This document shows positions 50,837 through 59,462 of a stretch of 64,000 bases of DNA, in pieces. Source of the stretch: Pacificimonas pallii (lineage in GTDB: Bacteria; Pseudomonadota; Alphaproteobacteria; Sphingomonadales; Sphingomonadaceae); the NCBI RefSeq assembly GCF_019204005.1, contig NZ_JAGSPA010000003.1:620001-684000 (forward strand), in the 5' to 3' direction. The notes under the pieces were generated by a model. It saw nothing but the letters and a program-made list of their open reading frames with translations. It did not search any database and had not been told where the DNA came from. Position 1 is the first letter of the stretch; each line of letters starts with the position of its first letter. The position numbers and the translations under genes were made by a program.

Positions 50837-51237
50837 GCGCGGGATCTTTCGGGAATGCGGGCGATGACTTTGATTTCGAACTGGAAGCCGCCGAGCCAGG
50901 TGACGCCGACCGCGGTCCAGTTGGGATAGGGCTCCGCGCCGAACACCTCCGCTTTCGCAGCGGCGAAATGGTGCATATTCGCCTCTGGATCGACGTGGAA
51001 GCTGGTGATGTCGACCACATCGTCGAACGTGCATCCCGCGGCGGCCAGCACCGCCTTCAGATTGCGAAAGGCCTGCCTGTACTGTTCGCCGATATCCGCG
51101 ACGGCGCTGCCGTCTTCAAGGCTGCCCACCTGTCCGGAAACAAACAGGAAATCGCCCGAGCGCACGGCGGCGCTATACCCCATTTTCTTATATATATCCG
51201 CGCGTCCCGCAGGGAAAATCACGTCACGCCTTGTCAT
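50833..51237 (-). CDS. RidA-family protein inside the sulfite-reduction operon
   Basis: 134 residues from the ATG at 51237, overlapping cysI by 14 bp. RidA/YjgF fold: SGDFLFVSGQVGSLEDGS, EQYRQAFRNLKAVLAAAG, VVDITSFHVD and PNWTAVGVTWLGGFQFEIKV. The arginine that binds the imine substrate in true RidA (in the RAAVEV/RACVEV segment) is absent: the sequence there is WLGGFQFEI. It therefore belongs to a divergent subgroup and may not be an imine deaminase. Its place between cysI and DUF934 hints at a role tied to sulfite reduction or cysteine-derived reactive enamines. Confidence 0.85.
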   Translation of the reverse strand: MTRRDVIFPAGRADIYKKMGYSAAVRSGDFLFVSGQVGSLEDGSAVADIGEQYRQAFRNLKAVLAAAGCTFDDVVDITSFHVDPEANMHHFAAAKAEVFGAEPYPNWTAVGVTWLGGFQFEIKVIARIPERSRA

Positions 51238-52852
51238 AGAGGGCCTCCTTGAAGGGCGCCATGCCGAGGCGGCGATAGGTATCGAGGAAACGCTCATCGC
51301 CCTCGCGGGCGTCTCGGTAGACACTTGTCACGGTTTCAATGGCATCGACAATGCCGCGTTCGTCGAAACCAGGTCCGGTGATTTTCGCGAGGCTGACATC
51401 CTCCGCCGCGCTGCCGCCAAGCAGAAGCTGGTAGGATTCCACGCCTTTCTTGTCGACGCCGAGGACGCCGATGTGACCGGCATGGTGATGCCCGCAGGCG
51501 TTGATGCAGCCGGACATCTTGATCTGCAACGCGCCCACTTCGCGTTCTATCGGCGCAAGCCGCTTCGCAACCTCCTGCGCAATCGGGATGGAGCGCGCAT
51601 TGGCAAGGCTGCAATAATCAAGGCCCGGGCAGGCGATGATGTCGCTGGCCCGGTCGAGATTGGCGGGAGCGAGGCCGGCCGCGTCAAGTTCCTGCCACAG
51701 GGCATAAAGCCGGTCCTGACGGACATTCGGCAGGACGAGGTTCTGGGCGTGCGTCACACGCACCTCGTCCATGGAATAGCGCGCTGCGAGATCGGCGACG
51801 ATATCCATCTGCTCCGCGCTGGCATCGCCCGGAATGCCGCCGACCGGCTTCAGGCTGATCGTGGCGGCGGCATAGCCAGGCTGCTTGTGCGGGAAGAGGT
51901 TGGTTTCCGCCCAGATGCGGAAATCGGGGTCTGACGTATCATAGCCATCCTCGATCGCCGCATATTCGGGGGGCGCGAAGAACGCCTTGATGCGGGCGAG
52001 TTCCGCGCGCGGCGGGTCGAGGTCGAGGGGCTGCATATGCGCGAATTCCGCCTCCACTTCCTCGCGGAATTTGTCGGCACCGGTTTCGTGCACCAGGATC
52101 TTGATGCGTGCCTTATACTTATTGTCGCGGCGGCCGTGGCGGTTGTAGACCCGCAGGATCGCCTCGCAATAGCTGACCATCTGGTCTTCGGGAACGAAGT
52201 CGCGGATTTCAGGCGCGATCATCGGCGTGCGGCCCATGCCGCCGCCCGCGAACACCTGCGCGCCAAGGACGCCGTCCCGCCTGACGATGCGAATGCCGAT
52301 GTCGTGCAGGCGCATCGCGGCGCGGTCCGCATCCGAGGCGATGACGGCAATCTTGAACTTGCGGGGCAGGAACGAGAATTCCGGATGAAAACTGGACCAT
52401 TGCCGCAGCAGTTCCGCATGCGGGCGCGGATCGATGACTTCATCACCGGCAACGCCCGCGAACTGATCCGAGGAGATATTGCGGATGCAGTTGCCGGACG
52501 TCTGGATCGCGTGCATCTCGACCCTGGCGAGATCGGCGAGCAGGTCGGGCGTCTCCTTCAGCTGGATCCAGTTATACTGGACGTTCTGCCGCGTCGTGAA
52601 ATGGGCATAGCCCTTGTCATATTTGCGGGCGATGTCCGCCAGCGCGCGCATCTGCGTGGACGACAGCGTACCGTAGGGGATGGCGACGCGCAGCATGTAG
52701 GCGTGCAATTGCAGATAGAGGCCGTTCATCAGCCGCAGCGGCTTGAACTGATCCTCCGTCATCGCCCCCGAAAGGCGGCGTTCCACCTGGTCGCGGAATT
52801 CCGCGACCCGGGCATCGACCATCGCCTGGTCATATTGGTCATAACGATACAT
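51224..52852 (-). CDS. cysI: Siroheme/Fe-S sulfite (or nitrite) reductase hemoprotein CysI
   Basis: 542 residues from the ATG at 52852. Two ferredoxin-like repeats and the siroheme-[4Fe-4S] ligands CPGLDYC and CINAC are visible, with substrate/siroheme basic residues in FTTRQNVQYNW and NIRNISS-like motif (GNCIRNISSD). It should reduce sulfite to sulfide by six electrons. Homologues act on nitrite too, but cysH and cobA in the same operon favour sulfite. Overlaps the genes on both sides by 14 bp. Confidence 0.94.
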   Translation of the reverse strand: MYRYDQYDQAMVDARVAEFRDQVERRLSGAMTEDQFKPLRLMNGLYLQLHAYMLRVAIPYGTLSSTQMRALADIARKYDKGYAHFTTRQNVQYNWIQLKETPDLLADLARVEMHAIQTSGNCIRNISSDQFAGVAGDEVIDPRPHAELLRQWSSFHPEFSFLPRKFKIAVIASDADRAAMRLHDIGIRIVRRDGVLGAQVFAGGGMGRTPMIAPEIRDFVPEDQMVSYCEAILRVYNRHGRRDNKYKARIKILVHETGADKFREEVEAEFAHMQPLDLDPPRAELARIKAFFAPPEYAAIEDGYDTSDPDFRIWAETNLFPHKQPGYAAATISLKPVGGIPGDASAEQMDIVADLAARYSMDEVRVTHAQNLVLPNVRQDRLYALWQELDAAGLAPANLDRASDIIACPGLDYCSLANARSIPIAQEVAKRLAPIEREVGALQIKMSGCINACGHHHAGHIGVLGVDKKGVESYQLLLGGSAAEDVSLAKITGPGFDERGIVDAIETVTSVYRDAREGDERFLDTYRRLGMAPFKEALYDKA

Positions 52853-53129
52853 GGACGGGTCCTTTCGCCTGCACGCCGAGGTCGAGGCGCACGGATGGCC
52901 CCAATGCGCGCATGCGGTCCTTGATATGGGCGGGCCGCGGGCCCGCATCAGTCATCTCGCCATCGACGACATAGCCGTCGAAAACCTTCTGGGCGGCGGA
53001 TTCGCGGGCGATGATCGCCTCGCCGTCCTCGCCCACATCGGCGGCGTCGACAAGATGCCGTGACCAGCCGGAGCCGGTCCACCAGATGACATCGCCGGTT
53101 TTCAGGTCATTGCCGGTTACGATCTTCAC
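52839..53129 (-). CDS. DUF2849 family protein
   Basis: A 96-residue cytoplasmic protein with the family pattern MKIVTGNDLKTGDVIWW, followed by a VVDGEM segment. DUF2849 proteins lie between cobA/cysG and cysI in many alphaproteobacteria and are assumed to help sulfite reduction; function unproven. Overlaps cobA (4 bp) and cysI (14 bp). Confidence 0.88.
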   Translation of the reverse strand: MKIVTGNDLKTGDVIWWTGSGWSRHLVDAADVGEDGEAIIARESAAQKVFDGYVVDGEMTDAGPRPAHIKDRMRALGPSVRLDLGVQAKGPVHVSL

Positions 53130-53878
53130 GAAACAGTCTCCAGAAGCTGGGCGGTGCGGACACCAAGCCGTGCGACATCACCGACCACGATCAGCGCCGG
53201 ACTTTCGACATTTTCGCGTTCGACAAGGCCGGGCAGGTCGGCGAGCATCGCGCGCAGGACACGCATGTCCGGCAGCGTCGCGCGTTCAAGAATGGCAATG
53301 GGCGTCGCCGGTGACAGGCCGTCATCCATCAGCTTTTCCGCAATGGCAGCGCTGGTCGCAACGCCCATGAAAATGACAAGCGTCCGGCCCTTTCCGGCAA
53401 GGCCCGCCCAATTCTGGTCCGACAGGCCGCGGCACTGCCCGGCGACGAAGGTGACCGTCGAGGCGTGGTCACGGTGCGTCAATGGCATGGCAGCGGCAGC
53501 GGCGGCGCCAAGCGCGGACGAAATGCCAGGCACGACGGTGACGGGAATACCGGCCCGGTGCGCGTCTTCCACCTCTTCACCGCCGCGGCCAAAGATGAAG
53601 GGATCGCCGCCCTTCAAACGGATGACGATATGCCCTGCCCGCGCCTCGCGCACCAGAAGCTCACCGATCTGTTCCTGCGGCAGGGTGTGGCGCGCGCGGC
53701 GCTTGGCAACGGAAATCATGCGCGCGCCGCCGGGCGCAAGGTCCAGTATCTCCGCCGATACGAGGCCGTCATGCACAACGACATCCGCACGCTCCAGCGC
53801 GCGCAGTGCCCGCACGGTCAGCAGGTCGGGGTCGCCCGGGCCCGCGCCCACAAGAATGATTTCGCCTGAATCGGTCAT
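53126..53878 (-). CDS. cobA: Uroporphyrinogen-III C-methyltransferase
   Basis: 250 residues from the ATG at 53878. SAM-dependent tetrapyrrole methylase fold: ILVGAGPGDPDLLTVRALRA, DVVVHDGLVS, RLKGGDPFIFGRGGEE, VVPGISSALGAAA and LVIFMGV. It makes precorrin-2 for siroheme. First gene of the sulfite-assimilation operon; the dehydrogenase/chelatase step is probably done by the protein at 24326-25099. Confidence 0.94.
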   Translation of the reverse strand: MTDSGEIILVGAGPGDPDLLTVRALRALERADVVVHDGLVSAEILDLAPGGARMISVAKRRARHTLPQEQIGELLVREARAGHIVIRLKGGDPFIFGRGGEEVEDAHRAGIPVTVVPGISSALGAAAAAAMPLTHRDHASTVTFVAGQCRGLSDQNWAGLAGKGRTLVIFMGVATSAAIAEKLMDDGLSPATPIAILERATLPDMRVLRAMLADLPGLVERENVESPALIVVGDVARLGVRTAQLLETVS

Positions 53879-53989
53879 GGCCCGCAACGTGCGACGCGCC
53901 GCCGGTTTCCGCCACAAAGGCTTTCTTGCCCCTGCCCTAGCGCCGCTTCTTTCGGCGCACTACACGGGTCTGCGACAACAGGCGGGAAG

Positions 53990-55936
53990 ATGAGGAATAT
54001 GACGAAATCGCTGACGGCCATAGCCGGAGTATATGCTGTGTTAATGGTCGGCGGGGCCGGCGGAGCCGCCGCGCAGGAGCGCCGGACGGAGGGACAGCTC
54101 GTCATTGAGGGAGTCCCGGAAATTCCCGCAGAGCTGGCGCAGCAGGTGCAGCGATACCGCAATGTGCGTAGCCATGCCTTTCGCGATTTCCTGCCCGACG
54201 GCAGCATGTTGATCAGCACACGATTCGGTGAGACCAGCCAGGTGCACCGCCTCACCGCCCCGATGGGCGTCCGCAGTCAATTGACCTTTTACAACGAGCC
54301 GGTGCGCGGGATCACGGCGAACCCCGCCGGACAAAGCTATGTGTTTTCCCGGGATTCCGGTGGCGACGAGTTCTTTCAATTATTTACCCATGACCTTGCC
54401 ACCGGCACGGTCATGGGTTTCACGACGCCCGGCGAACGCAATTCCTTTGCCGTCTGGTCCGATGACGGCGCGAAGATCGCCTATAATGTCGCGCGCGCCA
54501 GCGAACCCGACTGGAAGATCAATGTCGTGCAAAAGGCGGCGGGACAGGACACAGAAGCGGTGCCGCAGACCCTCTATGCCGGCGAAGGCGCGAACTATCC
54601 GCTGGACTGGAGCGCGGATGGCAAGACACTGCTGGTCCAGCGCTATGTCTCCAATTCGAAAAGCCACCTCTATCTGGTCGAAGAGGAAGGCGAGGCCCGC
54701 GAAATCCTGGCCGATGAAAACAATGCCTATAGCGGCGGCGATATCCTGAGCGACGGCAGCATCCTGATCGTGACGGACCGCGAGGCGGACATGGTCAACC
54801 TCGTCCAGGTGAAACCGGATGGCTCGGTCATCAATCTGACGGCGCCTGTGCTCTGGGACGTGTCGGGATATGCGGTCAGTCCTGACGAAACGCGAATCGC
54901 CCTCACCATCAATGAAGGCGGGCTGGGCAGCATCCGCATGCTGGACCTGGAGACAGGCATGATTTCCGCAGGCCCGGAATTGCCCGCGGGTATCGCAAGC
55001 GGCCTTGGCTGGCACCCGGACGGCGAACAGCTGGGCTTCACCTTCAATGCCGCGACCAGCCCCAGCGATGCGTGGGTATGGAATGTCCGTTCCGGTGAGC
55101 TGACGCGCTGGACGAAGGCGGAGCTGGGCGGGCTGAGCGAGGAGCGGTTCGTGGAACCGGAGCTGATCGCCTATCCCAATAAGGACGACATGCAGATCCC
55201 GGCTTTTGTCTACAGGCCGAAGGGCGCGGGACCGCACCCCGTGCTCATCTCCATCCATGGCGGCCCCGCCAGTCAGGCGCGACCGGGCTTCTCGTCCACA
55301 CGGCAATATCTGGCGAGTGAACTCGGCATCGCCGTGATTCGTCCGAACGTGCGCGGATCCACGGGCTATGGGCAGAATTACATGAATGCCGACAATGGCC
55401 TGCTGCGCAAGAAATCGGTCGAGGACATCGGCGCGCTGCTGGACTGGATCGAGACGCAGGACGACCTCGATGCCAGCCGCGTCGTCGTTTCCGGCGGCTC
55501 ATATGGCGGCTATATGGTGCTGGCGTCGATGGTCGATTATGGCGAACGTCTGGCGGGCGGGATCGACATGGTCGGCATCAGCGATTTCAGAACCTTCCTG
55601 CAGAACACCAAGGGCTATCGCCGTGACCTGCGCCGCGTTGAATATGGCGATGAGCGCGACCCGGACATCGCCGCCTTTTTCGACCGGATCAGCCCCCTGA
55701 AAAACGCGGACAAGATCACCAAGCCGCTGTTCATTCTGCAGGGTGCGAATGATCCCCGCGTGCCGGCATCGGAAGCGGAGCAGATCCTCGCCGCCGTGAA
55801 GTCGCAGGGCACGAAAGCATGGTTTGTCATGGCGATGGATGAGGGGCATGGTTTCCGCAAGAAAGCCAATCAGGACTATCGCCTTGCCGCTGAAACGCTG
55901 TTCCTGCGCGATGTTCTGGGGCTTGGCGCGAAGTAG
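53990..55936 (+). CDS. Exported S9-family serine peptidase
   Basis: 648 residues with a signal peptide (AIAGVYAVLMVGGAGGAAAQ). A beta-propeller occupies about residues 60-390 and an alpha/beta hydrolase the rest: ISIHGGPASQARPGF, nucleophile GGSYGGYM, acidic residue in LQGANDPRVP and His in MDEGHGF. Related to acylaminoacyl/dipeptidyl peptidases; should cleave short peptides in the periplasm. A second in-frame ATG at 53999, with GAGG just before it, is an equally likely start. Confidence 0.93.
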   Translation: MRNMTKSLTAIAGVYAVLMVGGAGGAAAQERRTEGQLVIEGVPEIPAELAQQVQRYRNVRSHAFRDFLPDGSMLISTRFGETSQVHRLTAPMGVRSQLTFYNEPVRGITANPAGQSYVFSRDSGGDEFFQLFTHDLATGTVMGFTTPGERNSFAVWSDDGAKIAYNVARASEPDWKINVVQKAAGQDTEAVPQTLYAGEGANYPLDWSADGKTLLVQRYVSNSKSHLYLVEEEGEAREILADENNAYSGGDILSDGSILIVTDREADMVNLVQVKPDGSVINLTAPVLWDVSGYAVSPDETRIALTINEGGLGSIRMLDLETGMISAGPELPAGIASGLGWHPDGEQLGFTFNAATSPSDAWVWNVRSGELTRWTKAELGGLSEERFVEPELIAYPNKDDMQIPAFVYRPKGAGPHPVLISIHGGPASQARPGFSSTRQYLASELGIAVIRPNVRGSTGYGQNYMNADNGLLRKKSVEDIGALLDWIETQDDLDASRVVVSGGSYGGYMVLASMVDYGERLAGGIDMVGISDFRTFLQNTKGYRRDLRRVEYGDERDPDIAAFFDRISPLKNADKITKPLFILQGANDPRVPASEAEQILAAVKSQGTKAWFVMAMDEGHGFRKKANQDYRLAAETLFLRDVLGLGAK

Positions 55937-56146
55937 GCCCGCGGTACTGCCGCCCGCATTCGCCGCGACGGGAGCACGCCGCCTGGCGGCGGCCCCGATG
56001 CCCTGCCACAGCGCCGAGGGCCAATAGCCAGCGCCCTGTTTCCTTTACGCTTAAAAGACGCGCCGATGAAATTTCCGTGACCCGATTGCTCCCCGCGCCA
56101 CGTGTCGGCAGGGGCGCGTTAACCAATCGCAACAGGGATTATCGAC

Positions 56147-57676
56147 ATGTCAGCCATCGTTCGCCTGCTCACTTCCAGCGCCATCGCCGCCGCCGGTCTC
56201 GCCGCCGCCGCGCAGGCCGATATCCTGCGCCATGACACCGTCCTCACCACCGTCGTTGGCGACGAGGCGGAAATCCCGGCCTATGATTCCGGCGCGAACC
56301 GGTTCTTCGTCGTCGGCATCGAAAACGATGCCAGTTTCGTGCGGGTGGTGGACGCGGCGAACGGCAATGTCGCAGGCATGCTGGACCTGGGTGACGGCAC
56401 GGCCAACAGCGTCGCCGTCAGCACGACGCAGGTCGCCGTGGCCGTCGAGGCCGCGAACAAGACCGATCCTGGCCGCGTGCTGGTCTGGAACCTGAGCGAC
56501 CTGAACGCCGCGCCCGCCAGCTACACCGTCGGCGCACTGCCCGACCAGTTGACCTTCACCCCCGATCAGAGCCGCATCGTCGTCGCCAATGAGGGCGAAC
56601 CCGAAGGCTATGAGGACGGGCAGCTCGATCCGGAAGGCTCGATCAGCATCATCGACCTTGGCACCGGGACTGTCGCGACGGCGGATTTCAACGCGTTCGA
56701 CAGCCGGCAGGCGGAACTGCAGGCAGCGGGCGTGCGCATCTTTGGCCCGGGCGCCAGCGTCAGCCAGGATCTGGAACCCGAATTCGCGGCGATCAACGCG
56801 GACGGCACCACCGCGTTCGTGACGCTGCAGGAAAATAACGCCGTCGCCGTCGTCGACCTCGCCACCGCAACGGTTACCGACATCCTGCCGCTTGGCTTCA
56901 AAAGCTGGCAGCCGGGCGACAATGAGCTGGACCCGAGCGACCGTGATGGCGGGCCGGGCAATTTCCAGAGCCTGGAAGGATTATATGGCCTCTATCAGCC
57001 CGATGCGATCCTGACCGTCGAGGCCAATGGCCAGACCTATTTCATCACCGCCGATGAAGGCGACGCGCGCGACTATGATGGATTTGAAGAGGAAGAGCGC
57101 GGCGACGACCAGGGCCTGAGCGGAGACTTCGCGCGCCTGGAACTGACCAACACGCTTGGCGCCGACGGCCCCGCGGATGGGCAATATTACACCTTTGGCG
57201 GGCGCGGCTTCTCGATCCGCGATACGGCCGGGAACATCATCTACGACAGCGGCGATCTGGTTGAAAAGATCGTCACCAACCTGCCGGGCGGCGCCCTCAA
57301 TGACAAACGCAGCGATGCCAAGGGTCCCGAGCCCGAAGCGGTCGCCTTTGGCATGGTTGACGGCGTGCCGGTTCTGTTCCTGGGGCTGGAGCGCGCGAAT
57401 GGCGGCGATCTGGGCACCATCCTGACCTTCAGCCTGGAAGGCCTCGGCTTTGGCACCGACCCTGAATATCTGGGCGCGATCACGTCGGATCTGCTGGGCC
57501 GTCCGGAAGGCCTGACATTCTTCATGCGCGATGGGCAGGAATTCCTGGCCGCCGCCGATGAGGAAACCGGCAATCTGGTGGTCTTCGCGCTCAACATCGT
57601 GCCTGCTCCCGCAGCGCTCGGCCTGCTTGGCCTAGGCCTGGGCGGGCTGGCGGCGATGCGCCGTAAGCGGAAGTAA
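56147..57676 (+). CDS. PEP-CTERM choice-of-anchor I family protein
   Basis: A 509-residue secreted protein: signal peptide (LLTSSAIAAAGLAAAAQA), a seven-bladed propeller-like domain typical of the choice-of-anchor I family (RIVVANEGEPEGYEDGQLDP; EPEFAAINADGTTAFVTLQE; FITADEGDARDYDGF; SDAKGPEPEAVAFG), and a C-terminal sorting signal VPAPAALGLLGLGLGGLAAM followed by RRKRK. Such signals are cut by an exosortase, whose gene is not in the window. The fold recalls alkaline-phosphatase-associated domains; no activity can be assigned. Confidence 0.92.
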   Translation: MSAIVRLLTSSAIAAAGLAAAAQADILRHDTVLTTVVGDEAEIPAYDSGANRFFVVGIENDASFVRVVDAANGNVAGMLDLGDGTANSVAVSTTQVAVAVEAANKTDPGRVLVWNLSDLNAAPASYTVGALPDQLTFTPDQSRIVVANEGEPEGYEDGQLDPEGSISIIDLGTGTVATADFNAFDSRQAELQAAGVRIFGPGASVSQDLEPEFAAINADGTTAFVTLQENNAVAVVDLATATVTDILPLGFKSWQPGDNELDPSDRDGGPGNFQSLEGLYGLYQPDAILTVEANGQTYFITADEGDARDYDGFEEEERGDDQGLSGDFARLELTNTLGADGPADGQYYTFGGRGFSIRDTAGNIIYDSGDLVEKIVTNLPGGALNDKRSDAKGPEPEAVAFGMVDGVPVLFLGLERANGGDLGTILTFSLEGLGFGTDPEYLGAITSDLLGRPEGLTFFMRDGQEFLAAADEETGNLVVFALNIVPAPAALGLLGLGLGGLAAMRRKRK

Positions 57677-57688
57677 ATTCGCCCGGGG

Positions 57689-58360
57689 TCAGGCGGCAAG
57701 CGGGAAGCTGAGCAGTTTTTCGGCGGTCGGGATGATCGCATTCGCTGCGCCTGGCCCCATGGCGCGCATGATGGGCGGCGCGGCGGCATCGAGGCCGCCC
57801 GTCAGGGCGCCGAAGGCGGGCAGGATGATCTTGCGGTCGCTGACCACGAAGCACCGGCGTGACACGCCCCGCCCCCGGCCGCGCAGGCGGAGCTTGGGGT
57901 GGAAATGGCCGCTGAGCTCCGGTCGCGTTTCCGAGGCCTCGGCCTCGTGACGGAGCAGAAGCCCGCCAATCCCGGCCTCCACCATCACCCTGCCGCCCCA
58001 GACCCTGCCAGTTGTGGCCATCGGGTCGTGATTGCCCGTGATCCACGTCCATTCGGTGCGGGCCGTCAGGTCGAGAAGCAGCGCCCGCGCATCCCGAGAA
58101 AGCCGGTCCGACCCTGCCTTGTCGTGAAAGGAATCGCCCAGGCACCAGACCTCCCCCGCCGCATGACGGTCCACCAGAACCGCAAGATCCTGCAGCGTCT
58201 TCAGACTGTCATAAGGCGGTAGCATCTGGCCATGCGCGGCAAACCAGCTGGCCTTTTCCAGATGCAGGTCGGCAAGCAGCAGCGCGCGGCGCGCGGGCCA
58301 CCACAGCGCGCCATCGGGCAATGGAATCAAGTCCTGACCTGCGAACGAAAGGGGAACCAT
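57689..58360 (-). CDS. pdeM: Ligase-associated DNA damage response endonuclease PdeM
   Basis: A 223-residue calcineurin-like metallophosphoesterase: LLLADLHLEK, CLGDSFHD, TGNHDP, an LLLRHEAE segment and SGHFHP supply the metal ligands. This family is found with an ATP-dependent ligase, an Lhr-like helicase and an MBL-fold exonuclease; the last two are encoded at 59.5-61.9 kb and 63.3 kb here. It ends 12 bp from the oppositely oriented PEP-CTERM gene. Confidence 0.92.
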   Translation of the reverse strand: MVPLSFAGQDLIPLPDGALWWPARRALLLADLHLEKASWFAAHGQMLPPYDSLKTLQDLAVLVDRHAAGEVWCLGDSFHDKAGSDRLSRDARALLLDLTARTEWTWITGNHDPMATTGRVWGGRVMVEAGIGGLLLRHEAEASETRPELSGHFHPKLRLRGRGRGVSRRCFVVSDRKIILPAFGALTGGLDAAAPPIMRAMGPGAANAIIPTAEKLLSFPLAA

Positions 58361-58375
58361 GCCCCCTTTATGGCG

Positions 58376-59362
58376 TCAGCAGCCGCGACGCGCAATGCGC
58401 GATGCGAGGCAGTCGGAGGCCAGGGGGTTCGCACCGACGCCGTCAGGCTTGAGGTGGAAACTGACCTGGCGATTCGGGAAGTCGATGGCGACCTGACGAA
58501 AGGCGCGGATGGTATCCATTCCCAGAAGGATCGCCGGCTCGTCATCAAGGCCAAGCTGGGCGAATATCGGCGCATCGGAATAGGCGATGCCGCCGCCCTT
58601 CAATGTCATTCCGCCAATCTTCAACGAGCGCAGCTGGTTGAAGTTCGCCTCAAGCTCCTCACCCACCACGTCGATCAGGCTGACCAGCGTGCCGTCGGTG
58701 GCATTGCGGCGCAGCGCGGTCCGCAGCGCCGTGTTGCCCACAGTCACCTCCGCGCCGGTATCGACGACGACCCGCACCGCCGTTCCATTCAGCCGCGCGT
58801 CGGTGAAGATCAGCCGGCCATGCGCGCGCTTGGCGGTCACAACGATCGTGTCATGATCCGACTTCGCCGCCCGCCGCCGGGAGGGGGCCAGCACAGACGG
58901 CCGAATGCTCATCACCTCCTTGCGCAGATCGAAAAGCACCTTCGACGATTGCAGGCTGTCGAGCCCGAGAAGGCCGACAGCGCCAAGCGCCGCGCGCGGC
59001 ACCGCGGGAACGTCGAACTGGCGCGCGCCATCGCCTGAAATGCTGAGACGCTCGATGCTCACCATGTCGACGGGGTATATTCCCGATATTGTGTGAATCA
59101 GTCCCGTCCCGCGCGCACCAAGCCCGAGTTCGGCGGCAAGCTCGCTGGAAATCATGGAGCGCTCCGCACCGGTGTCGATGACGAAAGGAAACGGACCCTG
59201 CCCGTTAATCATCACCGGGACCGTCATGCGTTCGGTGACATTTTCGCCCAGCGCAAGATCATCGCCAAGATCGGCCTTCCCCTGCGTGGCATGGGCAAGG
59301 GGGGCGGCCAGGAACGATGCCAGAAGACCGCCCATCAGCGCGTACCGAAATCCAAATCGCAT
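58376..59362 (-). CDS. Exported retropepsin-like aspartyl protease, two domains in one chain
   Basis: A 328-residue protein with a signal peptide (LMGGLLASFLAAPLAHA). Two retropepsin-like units each carry a catalytic triad DTGAE (Asp63 and Asp201) and a downstream hydrophobic-Gly motif (VGLLGLD near 130; AILLGMD near 295). Viral retropepsins are homodimers; here two halves are joined, so the active site could form within one chain. It is probably periplasmic; the substrate is unknown. It lies among DNA repair genes but is itself exported. Confidence 0.88.
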   Translation of the reverse strand: MRFGFRYALMGGLLASFLAAPLAHATQGKADLGDDLALGENVTERMTVPVMINGQGPFPFVIDTGAERSMISSELAAELGLGARGTGLIHTISGIYPVDMVSIERLSISGDGARQFDVPAVPRAALGAVGLLGLDSLQSSKVLFDLRKEVMSIRPSVLAPSRRRAAKSDHDTIVVTAKRAHGRLIFTDARLNGTAVRVVVDTGAEVTVGNTALRTALRRNATDGTLVSLIDVVGEELEANFNQLRSLKIGGMTLKGGGIAYSDAPIFAQLGLDDEPAILLGMDTIRAFRQVAIDFPNRQVSFHLKPDGVGANPLASDCLASRIARRGC

Positions 59363-59462
59363 ATTATCCTCCCCAGGAAATTCCGTAGCTAAGGCGAAGC
59401 GAACTCCTTTTTGACGCCGCGGTCAAGGGCGGCGGCAGGCGGGACAAGGGATGAACGCCGCC

